The notes under the pieces are model-generated. The model made no database searches, was not told where the DNA came from, and was given only the letters and a program-made list of their open reading frames with translations. From positions 44,138,001 through 44,202,000 of the forward strand of contig NC_134147.1 in assembly GCF_033958435.1 (NCBI RefSeq): a stretch of 64,000 bases of DNA, in the 5' to 3' direction. A program made the translations under genes and the position numbers. Positions 54,165 through 64,000 of this stretch are shown here, piece after piece; the first letter of the stretch is position 1; each line of letters opens with the position of its first letter. The stretch is from Carettochelys insculpta. Taxonomy: Eukaryota; Chordata; Testudines; Carettochelyidae.

Positions 54165-55204
54165 AAGAGCCAGCTGAGTACAGAGAAATGGTTTGAAGTA
54201 AATAGGATGAAATTCAATAAGGACGAATGCAAGGGACTCCACTTAGAAAGGTGCAATCAGCTGCACACATGCAAAATGGGAAGTGACTGCCCAGGAAAGA
54301 TTACAGCAGAACCCTGAGATACGCACACTCAAGTTGCACATATCTTGGGTTAACGTGACTCTCAGCATCAGGGAGCTGGCAGCTGGCTCTGGGCAGCCCA
54401 CCACTGGGCTGGAAAATTGCTGGAAAATTGACCAGTGCTTCTGCGCTAGTCAGTTTCCTGGCTCCTGTCAGTGGTGGCAGCCTCCCGGCTCCTGTCAGGG
54501 GCTGCGAGAGTCAGCTTACTGCCCCTAACAGGAACAGTTTCCCAGCTCCTGTCGGTGTGGCAGCTTGACTCTTGGCTGTTGCCACTCACAGGAGACAGGA
54601 AACTCACCAACACTGCTGCTGTGCTGGTCATTTTCCGGGCTCCCACGAGTTACATGAAATTTGACTTACACGGGGTTGTGCAGGAATGCAACCTCTGCAT
54701 AAGTTGGGGGGGGGTGTCTAATGTATTGCAGAAAGGGATCCAAGGGGTCATAGTCTAGGGGGTCACAAGCTAAATGTGAGTCAACAGTGACACTGTTGCA
54801 AAAAACAAAACAAAAGAAAAAAGGCATTGTTCTGGGATCTATTAACAGGAGTGTTGTAAGCAAGACAGGGGAAGTGATTCTTTCACTCTACTCTGCACAG
54901 ACTAGGCCTCAGCTGGAGTATTGCGTCCAGTTCTAGGTGCCACGTTTCGGAAATTGAAGAAGGAGGAGAGGAGCAAAAATCATGAAAGGTCAAGAGAACA
55001 TGACCCAATGGGAAAGACTGAAAGAATCACATTTGTTTAGGCTGGAAAAGAGAAGATCACGAGGTGACGTGATAACAGCTTTCCATTACCTAAAAGGTTC
55101 TCACAAAGAGGAGGGAGAAAAAAATGTCCTCCCTTAACCTCTGATGAGAGAACAAGAAGCAATGGGCTTAAATTGCAGCCAGGGAGGTTTTGGTTGGACA
55201 TTAG
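54165..55204 (+). mobile_element. CR1 LINE with an insertion
   Basis: Plus-strand CR1 of another subfamily: 'gcaagggactccacttag', 'ggaagtgactgcccagga' before the insertion; 'tgcagaaagggatccaagg', 'aagcaagacaggggaagtga', 'cctcagctggagtattgcgt' and 'gcttaaattgcagccaggga' after. It ends at 'tggttggacattag', where a MITE follows and the 3' end is lost. Broken coding remnant, no usable frame. Confidence 0.85.
54311..54731. mobile_element. DNA element inserted in CR1 (family of 8275-8968)
   Basis: Starts 'cctgagatacgcacactcaa', continues through a GC-rich middle with repeated 'cagtttcc...ggctcctgtc' units, and ends 'acgagttacatgaaat', 'ttacacggggttgtgcagg', 'gcataagttggggggggg'. Its right part parallels the left part of 8275-8968 in the other direction. 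Outer CR1 resumes near 54731 ('attgcagaaaggga'). Confidence 0.6.
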
Positions 55205-55455
55205 ATTTGTCTACACTCAGTGGTTTAAAGCACAGCCACTTTAATCTGCAGAAGTGCTGGAAGAGAGCTGTCCCAGCACGCCATGTAAATCACCTCCTAG
55301 CAGTGCTAGAGTCTGTCTCCCAGCAAAGTAGCCTGGTTCACGTTGGTGCTTTACATCACTTTAACTTGCTGTGCTTGGGGAGGGGTGTTTCTTCACACCC
55401 CTGAGCCAGAAAGTTACAGCACTGTAATGTGCCAGTGAAGATCTCTGCGCTGTGA
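55201..55455. mobile_element. MITE of the GTCTACACT group, in/after CR1
   Basis: Starts 'tttgtctacactcagtgg', contains 'gctttacatcactttaactt', 'gctgtgcttggggaggggtg', 'acacccctgagccaga' and 'agttacagcactgtaatg', and ends 'gccagtgaagatctc'. Known reptile MITEs have this layout, with the two halves inverted about the '...cacccctgag' centre. Confidence 0.65.
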
Positions 55456-55929
55456 CCTGCCTTCCCGCCTTCTCCTCTGGGCAATCCAAACTGGGCTTCG
55501 AGGGCCACCTAGACAGCCTTCGTGACTAGGACCTTGTAATTTCCAGAGCTTGTCAGGTTTCTCTAAGGGCTTCTTCCTTGAGGCTGCTTAGATTGACTGG
55601 GCAGAAGCTATAAAAATTTCTTTTCCTTATTTCTTCTCCTTTAACCAAGGATGATCTAACCATAAAGGCAGAAATCTCCAATAGCAAACTAGTAGACAAG
55701 AGACTATAAGAAGCCAAGTGAGAAACCTACTTCTTTAACTCAGTCTTCCAGCTCTCCTAAAAACACTAAGGTACAATTACCATCTTGAGACATTTAACCT
55801 CCCCCTCTCCAGCTGCCTCTGGCCAGCATTCACCACAATGAAGAAGCAAGGGATGATGACAACTAGTCACCAGTGACTGACCACATAGCTCCATCTTCTG
55901 CTTCCCGTGCTGGATACAATTAGGTCTCT
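55456..55929. other. No gene recognised
   Basis: No feature identified. Confidence 0.4.
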
Positions 55930-56095
55930 ATGGTTATGTCTACACTAGCCCCTTCCTTTCAGAAGGGCATGGTAATGAGCGAGTTGGAAAGACGCTAATG
56001 AGGCGCTGCCATGAATATGCAGTGCCTCATTAGCATAATGGCAGCTGTGCATGATTCGAAAGTGCTGCTTTTGAATCGCTGGCCACCCGTGTAGG
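55930..56095. mobile_element. MITE fragment of the GTCTACACT group
   Basis: 'atggttatgtctacactagc', 'ccccttcctttcagaagggc', 'atggtaatgagc', 'gcgctgccatgaatatgcag' and the inverted 'tgcctcattagcataatggc'. It looks like one end plus the interior of a MITE; the far terminus is missing. Confidence 0.6.
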
Positions 56096-56821
56096 CTGCT
56101 AGCAGTTCCATGAGTTACTGATTCAGACTGTCCATAACAAATATCTTTTGTGCAACAAAGACCAAGCAGCAATAAAAGCAAATAACACTTACAGTATATG
56201 TTCCAGTATATGTTCCAGCTAGCAGATGCTGCAGTATAAATTAATTTATTCCCTATTTAACGTGGCAACTGAAATAAATCAGAGCTAAATTCATGGCCTA
56301 CATCCATTGTCTCAGAGAAATATACTCCTGTATATTCACCCAGGTATTTATTCATGTGGGCTTTCGGTCATGCTGAAATAGTTTCTTGACTGGTGGAAAT
56401 AAGCACAGTATAAAGTTATGTTGAGAATGTAACATTAGCTCCTGTTAAGGTAATATTGTAATTACTTATTGTTAATATTTGCTTTCTTTCTGAACTATTA
56501 ACCCAAGCACAGTTACAATGTATGCATAGCAAAACTCTTGCAGCTTGTAAGAAGCTACTTTGCAACACTCAGTAACCATCAATCGCTATCAAAGAACTAG
56601 CGTAAAAGAAATATACCATATAGAAAAGTCATAAAATAATCACTGGTGCGATTTCAGAAAGCTGTTCAGAAAGACAAAGAATATGTGTGCTTTTTTTCTG
56701 CATAAAGCACTTAGCGAATAAACTTAGGAGCTGTTTTGAAGTTATATTTTCTAAATAGTTAAAGGAATGGAAGCAAAGTGATTTTTGTTTTTGTTTGCTT
56801 GGGTTTTTTTTCTTTTTACAG
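56096..56821. other. No gene recognised
   Basis: AT-rich, ending in a long T-rich tract just before the exon-like segment at 56822. Confidence 0.45.
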
Positions 56822-57080
56822 CTGTCTGAGAAAGGCATCAGCATTCCTCGACTTTTTGAAGATTCCCAGTTATTTCAAACCAGTGCTGAAGAATTGGGTG
56901 TCTAATTAAAATAATCTTTCCTATGGAAATCTGGTATTTGTCAGGCTTGAGTGAGAGGGCTGTTCACCGGTGGATCTATTTCACTCTTTGTTCATTTACA
57001 CAAGTTCCTCCCCATTAATCAGACATGTAGATGGATACCTAGTGGAGCAAAGAGGCCCATAAAAATAAAGTCATTTCTAG
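56822..57080 (+). other. Possible terminal exon with 3' UTR
   Basis: A long T-rich tract ending 'tctttttacag' (56812-56821) precedes 27 codons starting LSEKGISIPRLFEDSQ and a TAA at 56903-56905. AATAAA follows at 57064-57069, about 160 bases downstream, making a plausible last exon with short 3' UTR. The peptide looks natural (mixed hydrophobic and charged, no low complexity), but I do not recognise the gene and see no upstream exon. A 27-codon run is expected by chance in about a quarter of random cases. Confidence 0.2.
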
Positions 57081-58062
57081 TGATAGATTAACCTTGCAAG
57101 TGTTGGAAATCTGACTCAGACGGTGATCTGAGTTTATCTCCACGTGTTTAGATTGGACATCTCACAAAAAAAACTTCTTGCTGAGACTTCCAAGGCTTTT
57201 GGGTTGCAGATGGGTCACAAATACCATGAAAGACTGATATTTTCTCATAGGCTTTTTGTCTTTCTGCCAGGAACAAAAATGGCTGTGTTCTGCCATAAAA
57301 ATATTTTATTAGAAAATTAATCACATTTTATAAGATGAAAAAAATAATTCTGGTTTTGCTCAGTCCCAGTTCTGATTGGAGAGTCAAATGATCCAAACTG
57401 GCTCACTCAAGGCCAACTTATTTCAGAAGAAATGTGTTTTGGTGGATGATGGTATGGAAATTGACAAAGAATCAACTCCTAATTCTATGACTCACTCAAA
57501 TTAATGGTATGCTGGATTCTTAGAATCCTTTAAAATAACTCATGGACCGTAATCCTGCCAGAGAAGGGAGGGTCAATTGTTACTTCTGTGAATGTACACA
57601 GCCAGCCACCTCCCACTGCATCCCATCCCCTTGTGCCCCAGTGACCAGACACATAATAAAGTCAATCCGGATGAAGTTTTGAAATCTGCTGTTGACAGAA
57701 ATATGAGGATTGCTGCTGCTGATAGTTTGCTAAGGAGACCTTTATGCAGTGGTCTTTGGATGAAACCTAGAAAGAACACAAAGTAATTGAAATATGCCTA
57801 CTCCTCCCCTCCCTACTGTCACATCAGGAGCAGGAAAAATGCCACTTTGCTGCATCTGGAGTGACAATTTGGGGTGAATTTTGTGGAAGAGAGATTTTTT
57901 GCAAGGGGAAGTTTAATAGATGAGATTGTTCTGTGTTCACAGCAGTGGCCTCCAGGTATTTACTACTTTTGCTTTTGGGGAAAAAAAAGGGTGGGATTGG
58001 GGAATTCAGATACTATAGAGAGAGAGAATTATGGTTTTTTTGTTTTTGTTTTTTTGTCCTAG
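57081..58062. other. No gene recognised; one ORF-like stretch
   Basis: An open frame at 57592-57786 (64 codons, +) ends with a segment reading VNPDEVLKSAVDRNMRIAA, whose composition is protein-like. I do not recognise it and no splice or promoter context supports it. Rest is AT-rich. Confidence 0.35.
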
Positions 58063-58137
58063 GTCACTCTGTTGCCTTCTCCTTCGATGCATGGCTGGAT
58101 TGCTAGAGATGACTCCGGTGAAGAAATAGAAAAATAA
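58063..58137 (+). other. Possible terminal coding exon
   Basis: Preceded by a T-rich tract ending 'tttttttgtcctag' (58049-58062). Then 24 codons (MHGWIARDDSGEEIEK at the end) and TAA. Same strand as the segment at 56.8 kb, so both could be alternative last exons of one gene. No AATAAA was found close by, and the match to splice signals alone is weak evidence. Confidence 0.17.
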
Positions 58138-58440
58138 GTGTGATTGAATGCAATGACTCAAGCAGCCTCCATCAGGTGTTCATGAATCAATGGCCTTGGC
58201 TAGCCATCCGCCTATAAAGAAAAATCCTCCCTCAGATTGAATTTAATACAGGACACTTTTATGTGAGGAGAAAATTCAGAGAGTGATACAGTTTCTAAAA
58301 CAATTGATTGACAAGCTGGGTAATATGCAAGTGATTTTCACATCGCTCAATCTGTTGTCACTCTGAGAGACACTGTTGAGGCTACAGCTGTGACCCATCC
58401 TGAAAAGAGAGGAAATTGCCGTATATAAACATATATTAAT
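58138..58440. other. No gene recognised
   Basis: No feature identified. Confidence 0.4.
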
Positions 58441-58910
58441 ATGAATGACTATACTGGGTTTGAGCAAAGGTCCATCTTAGCCCTGTGTTCTGTTTTCCAA
58501 CAGTGGTGCCAGGCGCCCCAGAGGAATGAGCCAAACAGTGATCCCTCCCCTGTCACCTATTCCCAGCTGCTGACAAACAAAGGCTAGGAACACCATTCCT
58601 ACCCGTCCTGGCTAATAGTCATTGACTAACGTAACCTCCATGAATTTATCTAGCTCTTTTTGGAACCCTGTTAAAGTCCTGGCCTTCGCAACATCCTCTG
58701 GCAAGGAGTTCCACAGGTTAACTGTGCATTTTGTGTGAAAAAATATTTCCTATTGTTTGTTTTTTACCTAATCATTTCATTGGGTGACCCACCCCTCAAT
58801 TCTTGTGTGATGGGAAATGTACATAACTTTTCCTTCTTTACTTTTTCAACACCATTCATGATTTTATAGACCTCTGTCAAATAATTGTGATCTAAGTGTA
58901 TTGGATGGAG
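58441..58910 (-). mobile_element. CR1 LINE 3' region
   Basis: In the plus direction: 'caaaggtccatcttagccct', 'ggtgccaggcgccccagagg', 'ggctaggaacaccattccta', 'ctggctaatagtcattgact', 'tccatgaatttatctagctc', 'caaggagttccacaggttaa' and 'tttatagacctctgtcaaat'. This is the reverse complement of the CR1 3' region, the same family as 175-1585. Coding remnant broken, no flanking TSD seen. Confidence 0.88.
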
Positions 58911-61713
58911 AAGAATTAACATTTGCTCTTCAAGGAAAAAATGGTAATTAAAGAAATTGTATAGGAATCAACATAACCCCCTTGGAGACAATAGAACTGT
59001 GCCAGGTTATTCCAGCTAAAGGTCTATCACAACATCTTCACAGGTTCTGGGTTCTGTTATTTTCCTACATCTGTTCTGCAAAGGATGAAATGTTGAATTC
59101 TCATTTTGCTAACTTCTAAATACATATTGTGGGAGAAAGGAAGTGTGTTTAAAATGTTGATCAGATATTTAAAAGCAGCTTTGTGGTTAGATGAGAGAAT
59201 GCTTCCACCTATGGCATTTGCATTTTTATACTCATTCATAGTTTACCTTTGTCTAAGAGGAATTCATCAATTCCTTCTATTGGCAGTGATTCTATTTCAG
59301 GTTCTTTTTATAGATCATATGTTGCTGTTCAGAAACATACACTGCTGCTTATACTGTGTTTTGTCACACACCTAGAGTGGGTATTCAGGTGATGTTACTA
59401 ACATCCAATGACCTGTTTAAGGAAGGCACCTTGCTTGTTTTTTCAGATACCACATTTACTCAGACCTTTTTATCTGGTTATTTCCAGACCATAAAGGACT
59501 TTTTAATTTGCTTGCATAGGAAAGGACAGGCTTTGCCCAAAATTATTTACAGTCTAAATAGATAAGGGTGGGAGGGGAAACAGAAGTTTTGATTAGAGAA
59601 GTGGCTAAGTTCACTGAGCACATTAGTTGTCTCCTAACTCCCAGGCCAGTGCTGGCTCCACTAGATCCAGGACCAGGTTGCTTGTGGTAGGGAAACCTTA
59701 GAGATCAGTGCTGGTGTTCAGCTCATTCGCTGAGAAACACAGTGCTGGATCATGCTCCCGCTCAGCTGAGTTGGGTATTTTCCCAACATCTCTCAGGCTT
59801 CGTGTGTTGAGCGACCATGACAGCAATACCATGCTGCTCTTTCTGTTTGGCCCTTCCTGCTTCTATGTTATGGGAGACTTTATTTTAATGGAGGCACATT
59901 GGGAGCAGAATTGTTTTGTAAATCCTTTTTTGTTCTCAAGAGTACCATAAGGAAACCCCTATCTCCTCCCACCCCACCGCCTTTTTTTTTCAGACGCTTA
60001 TGCTCAGAACGGTTCCCTGATCGGCATGCCTGAAATTGGCTAGTTATCCTTAAAAAAGGCACAGCAACCTCAGTTCTAGCATTTCTTAACTACTGAGTGT
60101 GCACCTTTTGTGACCTTAGGAGTGTTCTTTCAATGCCAGGGAGGTTTTTTCAGCTGCATTATGTGTCCTTATTACCTGCTACACTCATGAATGTGTAAAA
60201 ATTGTATTTTTCAATGATCAGGATAAAGTAGCAGCTGCTTTCCCTCTATCAGCTAATGGGCAAGATGGTACCCATTAAACTAGTTTTAAAAGAGACAAAA
60301 GGCTGGGACACAAGTCCTGGTAAACATCAGTGGGCTATGGACGCCTCTATGTGCTACTGAAAATCTCCCCTTTAAGTCCATGCATATTGTCCAGAAAATC
60401 TTGCTTTACTTTTTATGTTTTCATGTCTTTTATATATAATCAGATTTATATTCTGAGAACTTTGTTGCTCAGTCACTGAAGCTGCAGGTGCTTGTGTAGC
60501 TGTGCCATGTATCAGCACAACTCAGGTCCCACCATTGTCACTTTTACCTCGCTTGTGCCACAAATAGTCCTACTGATTTACTCCCAGAGTAACTATGACT
60601 CAGCATGAGAGCGGGTGACATGAGTTTGGAATGTAGGACCCAATAATAGATATTGGATCTGTTTACTATGTGTCCCACCCCCTGGAGCAGCTTGAACTGT
60701 TGACCTGGCCTTTTAATTTCCATGTTTTCCACTGATGTTGTGTAAAATGCTCTCCATTATAGTAAATTTTCGCCTATTTGTCACAGAGGGAAAACTGGAA
60801 TTAACAAGAGCATTTTGCTTTGTGGCCTTAGTTCCTCATTAGGAGGATTTATGGTCAGGGCCCAGTAAAGCCTTCCTTGAATTATTCTGAAGCTCTAATG
60901 ATAAAAACCTCAGGGAGGTCATGAACATAGGAGCTTTAATACTCTTTCAGAACCATCTGACACTAGATTACATGCAGGGAAAGAGGAAAATCTGGCAGTA
61001 ATATTCATCTCCATTAACTTCAAATACAGGCTGATGTGATTATAGTGGAGAAAATACTTCCACTTTTTCGACAAAAAAGCTTTTAATAGAAGTGGGCTAA
61101 ACTGGTGCATAAAAGGGTAGGCACTTTGACACATGGCTTTGCCCTTGTGCTGTTGTATTTTTGTGTGTGGTTGCAGTGGTTTCATTTACAGTTTTTAAAA
61201 ATCTTTAAAATGAATCGACATCCAAAGCAAATATAAAACACCGTGAGAGTGACAGACCGGAGTGTCACTAGGTGCTGCTGCATTGCAAATCCTCCATGAA
61301 AAGTATCGTGTGGTGGCAAGCTGCAGTGATGGGTTCCTAATCGATTTGTGCTAAGTTGCTCTTCTGCACCTGTTTAAGAATATTGATGAAATCCAGGCTC
61401 CTCTCAAGTCAGTGGCAAAAGTCCTCTTTAGCCACGATGCAGCACAACACTTCAGCAAGTGCTTAGATTGAAGCACATTGACTCCCACCTTCTAACATCC
61501 AGCATTTACCTCTATGGGTTCTAATTAAGCACGTGCTTTGAGTCCTTTGGTTGAATCAGTGTTTCAGAGGCACACACGCCAGTAAATGTATAGGCCGCTC
61601 CTAAAACCATAGAAAGGCCAAGTAAATAGGGGACCTGTCAGAGGAGGTAAAAGAGCGAGGAGAGAAGAAGTGCCTGGGATGAAGTGCAGAAAGACCCACT
61701 GAGCTGCGCTCAG
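58911..61713. other. No gene recognised
   Basis: Long AT-rich stretch with no coding signal. A decayed palindromic repeat ('aagtgcttagattgaagcac', 'aagcacgtgctttg') is at about 61400-61570. Confidence 0.5.
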
Positions 61714-61721
61714 GCTGCTGA

Positions 61722-61903
61722 GCACTCCCTGGTAAACTGAGCACTTGGGAGGCCACCCAGGAGAAAGTCAGGTGTCACCCAGCTGATTAGCAGAGCACCC
61801 ACAGCTGGCAGCCAGTGTTTCTCTGGGTGGTGCACATCCATACATGCCTTGGTGCACAAAACAAAATTCCTTCCATGCAGGTGTGAAAACTGGAGGGAAC
61901 ACT
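61722..61903. mobile_element. Short hAT-like MITE family M2, copy 3
   Basis: 182 bp, 'gcactccctggtaaactgag' to 'ctggagggaacact', with 'ggccacccaggagaaagtca', 'cccagctgattagcagagca' and 'catgccttggtgcacaaaac' inside. Flanked by GCTGCTGA at 61714-61721 and 61904-61911, an 8-bp TSD of hAT type, although GCTG-rich flanks make alternative alignments possible. Confidence 0.78.
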
Positions 61904-61911
61904 GCTGCTGA

Positions 61912-64000
61912 GCCCAGCAGTGCCTCAATCCCCAGTCTCCGGGCGTACCTAGCACTGAAGGATTCATGCAGTAAATTCAGGTGCCCAGGCTGAGACAGAC
62001 CTTCTTGGACACTAGGTCCAGAACCAGTCACGTTGCAGCCTGTGGCTGGAACCCAAATCCTTCAGCTCGCGAACTGGAATCGCAGCTGTTCTGCTCATCA
62101 CCCTCTGTGCTACCCCGGCCTGTTCCACCTTCCGCCCACCCTCCCTCACCTGCCCGAAAGCTGTGCCCTCACCCGCCATTCTGCTCATTGTCCTCTCCTC
62201 CCTCCTCAGCTTCCCTTTCCTTTTGCCTCCTCTTCCCCTTTTGCTCCTGCAGTCTCTTCCCCTTCTTACTCACAGCGAACGCAGTGGGTCCAATCCTCTC
62301 TTCCATGATGCCAGTTTGGCCCACATGCAAATCAGTGGGATTACACCAGCCAACAATTGGTAGCATGGAGGGAACGACCGGGCCCGATGTGTGCCCCTTT
62401 ATAAACCCCATTGATTCCCACGTGCTTACAGCGTATCTGTTGTTGTAACAGAGGCATACAAACCCTTAAAACCCAGCATAACTGTGCTCGCTAAAGCTCA
62501 GACTCAGCAAAGCACTTAAGCATATATTTAAATCCCTCTGTTTCCATCAGAGGAGGGATGAACGGTTGAATTGGAATCTAAATACCATGAAATCTTCTGC
62601 TCATTCACACGTCACGAGACCTGACTGTGGCACGACCCCACACGTTGCTCTAGTATGGACTGCCCTAGTCCTTCTGAAAAGCAACTCGAGCCATTCCTCA
62701 CCCTCGGATCCCCTTCTTGAATCCCACCCCAGGACACTGAGCCATGTGGCTGAGAGCTCATTAATAAAATATTTCCCAGGGAAAGGGCTAGGGTTCAGTA
62801 TAATTAACTGGTACACAGATCAGTGTCATTCTGTTGAAAGATCTCTGTCAACGCCTTTTCTTTCCCACACTCATAGCCGCACCAAATGCGCACTGCAGGC
62901 CAAAGTTAGTGGAGTTTTTCCTAAAATGTGCTTGCCCATGCAAAACTCCAAACATGCCTTTGCGTGCAGAAATGCAGGGAGCTCTCCAGCTGAGGCGTGC
63001 AGCGCTGTGGGTCTGGTCCCTCCCACCCTGCCTTGCAAGGGACAAGGTCAGGTTCCTGCACACCCAGGCTCAGCCGACTGTCCCGGATTAAATGAAAACC
63101 TTGCCTGCAGAGTGAAGGAGACAGCTGACCCCTGGAGGGTGTGGCTCTGGGGCCTGTTCTACTGTTACAGTTCTGGAATTGTAACTTGGTTTGAGTGATT
63201 TATGCTGCAGTGGGAAACCAGAATCCAGATCAGCCCTTTCCCCTTGGTCTGTGCTGTTAGCATAAATATGCACACGCAGCCATTTGTATCTGGTTCTTTC
63301 CATCCACAGCAGGGTTTTTATTATCCTTCTCCAAAGAAGACCTAAAAGAGAGAGAGAGAGAGAAAGGCAGGCTGGCAACAAAAGGAAGTGTTCTAACAGG
63401 ATAAAGAATAGAAAGGGGCAAAGGGCAGGAAGTTGCTAAGAGACCATGTCGACTGAGTGCAGGGAATTGATGGCAAATATCAAAGTAAGCAGCAGAAACT
63501 GCATGTTTTACTCCACGGGTTCAGTTACTAAACCAGAACTGTGCATGGAATCCTTCAGCTTGGTTTTAAGCTGTGCTTCTGATGAGTTGAAAGCTTGTCT
63601 TTCTTTCTTACCTCGTACTCTGTAGCCTCAAGTACTGAGCCAATGGCAAACCTTAAACTTAATTGCTGTGGTAGAAATATACCTAAACGTGAATAAAATG
63701 CAAATGATCACAGTCAAAAAAAAAAAAAACCAAAGAACAAAAACATTAAAAAGTGCTCTTAAAAGGCACATGCAACGAGATTTCAATATGTTTCCATTTA
63801 GTTGAATCAAAGACCTATATACAATGACACATCTAAATTTTATTTTGTAACTAACCAGAAAGTGATTTTTGGTAAAAGCCAGAATTTCCAAAAATGCCCA
63901 AGTGAAGCAGGTGCGTATGCTTTGTGCCGCATTGAAAATCCCCATCAAGTTTCTCATTTTCTGACATTATTTTATTCAACGTGTTTTCCAACTTCTGCAA
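61912..64000. other. No gene recognised
   Basis: C-rich part at 62050-62270 with long spurious open frames (including 155 codons). A 210-codon frame at 62566-63198 shows no domain, signal peptide or homology that I recognise. An (AG)n microsatellite is at 63345-63362 and a poly-A run at about 63717-63730. Confidence 0.45.

Noticed and set aside
57592..57786. 64-codon frame with protein-like composition (VNPDEVLKSAVDRN)
   Set aside because: No known family, no splice or regulatory context. Kept only as a note within the 57.1-58.1 kb entry.
61981..62448. 155-codon open frame on the plus strand
   Set aside because: Runs through a C-rich low-complexity stretch; overlapping frames on both strands.
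62566..63198. 210-codon open frame on the plus strand
   Set aside because: No recognisable domain or signal peptide, no promoter or splice context, mixed low-information composition. Possible chance frame; not called a gene.

Overview
This is a vertebrate, almost certainly reptilian, and most likely turtle (Testudines) nuclear DNA window. It contains no complete protein-coding gene and no RNA gene that I can support. The case for a turtle (a crocodilian is the main alternative) rests on three things: many CR1 LINE copies of the reptile type, with the usual 3' end and reverse-transcriptase region; Penelope-like elements (PLEs) with a GIY-YIG tail; and many short non-autonomous DNA transposons, a whole set of which begin with GTCTACACT-like termini. 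No genus can be named from this. All recognisable coding pieces are broken transposon remnants. The rest looks like intergenic or intronic sequence.

Layout: 0.2-1.6 kb CR1 (+) with a MITE inside it; 4.1-4.4 kb PLE fragment; 4.6-5.4 kb GC-rich repeat; 7.8-9.0 kb two MITEs, one carrying a minisatellite; 9.2-10.0 kb PLE with 12-bp target-site duplications (TSDs); 11.5-12.1 kb CR1 (-); 14.36-16.14 kb two neighbouring PLEs, one a large inverted repeat with 12-bp TSDs, the other with a decayed GIY-YIG reading frame; 22.8-24.7 kb long CR1 (-); 26.4-29.0 kb two hAT-like elements, a PLE 3' end and a MITE; 30.98-32.04 kb two SINEs; 32.5-33.1 kb a mariner-like MITE nested in a hAT-like MITE; 33.8-36.1 kb a non-LTR retrotransposon tail, a SINE and a MITE; 37.5-38.8 kb CR1 (-) split by a hAT element with a perfect 8-bp TSD; 39.2-42.1 kb GC-rich repeats; 43.4-45.7 kb a palindromic MITE followed by a CR1 carrying two insertions; 51.2-51.4 kb a hairpin PLE; 53.5-56.1 kb MITEs and a CR1 with two more insertions; 58.4-58.9 kb CR1 (-); 61.7-61.9 kb a short hAT-like element. 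Between these are 0.5-3 kb stretches in which I recognise nothing.

The most interesting signal is in the PLEs. Four of the six copies carry an inverted piece of their own 3' region at the 5' side. Two are flanked by clear 12-bp TSDs, so the whole inverted structure inserted as one unit. Their 3' regions also share a hammerhead-ribozyme-like core (CTGAnGA, a G-rich/C-rich stem, GAAA, then a short hairpin). In two copies the inverted arm stops at the same point, a few bases beyond where that core would be expected to cleave. I could not find a convincing stem I, so ribozyme activity is a hypothesis. A few short exon-like open frames with good splice-site context lie at 2.83, 50.7, 56.8 and 58.1 kb. 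They are reported at low confidence because such patterns arise by chance.

Boundaries marked by TSDs are exact. Other repeat boundaries are good to about 10-20 bases. Family calls come from remembered consensus sequences and were not checked against a database.
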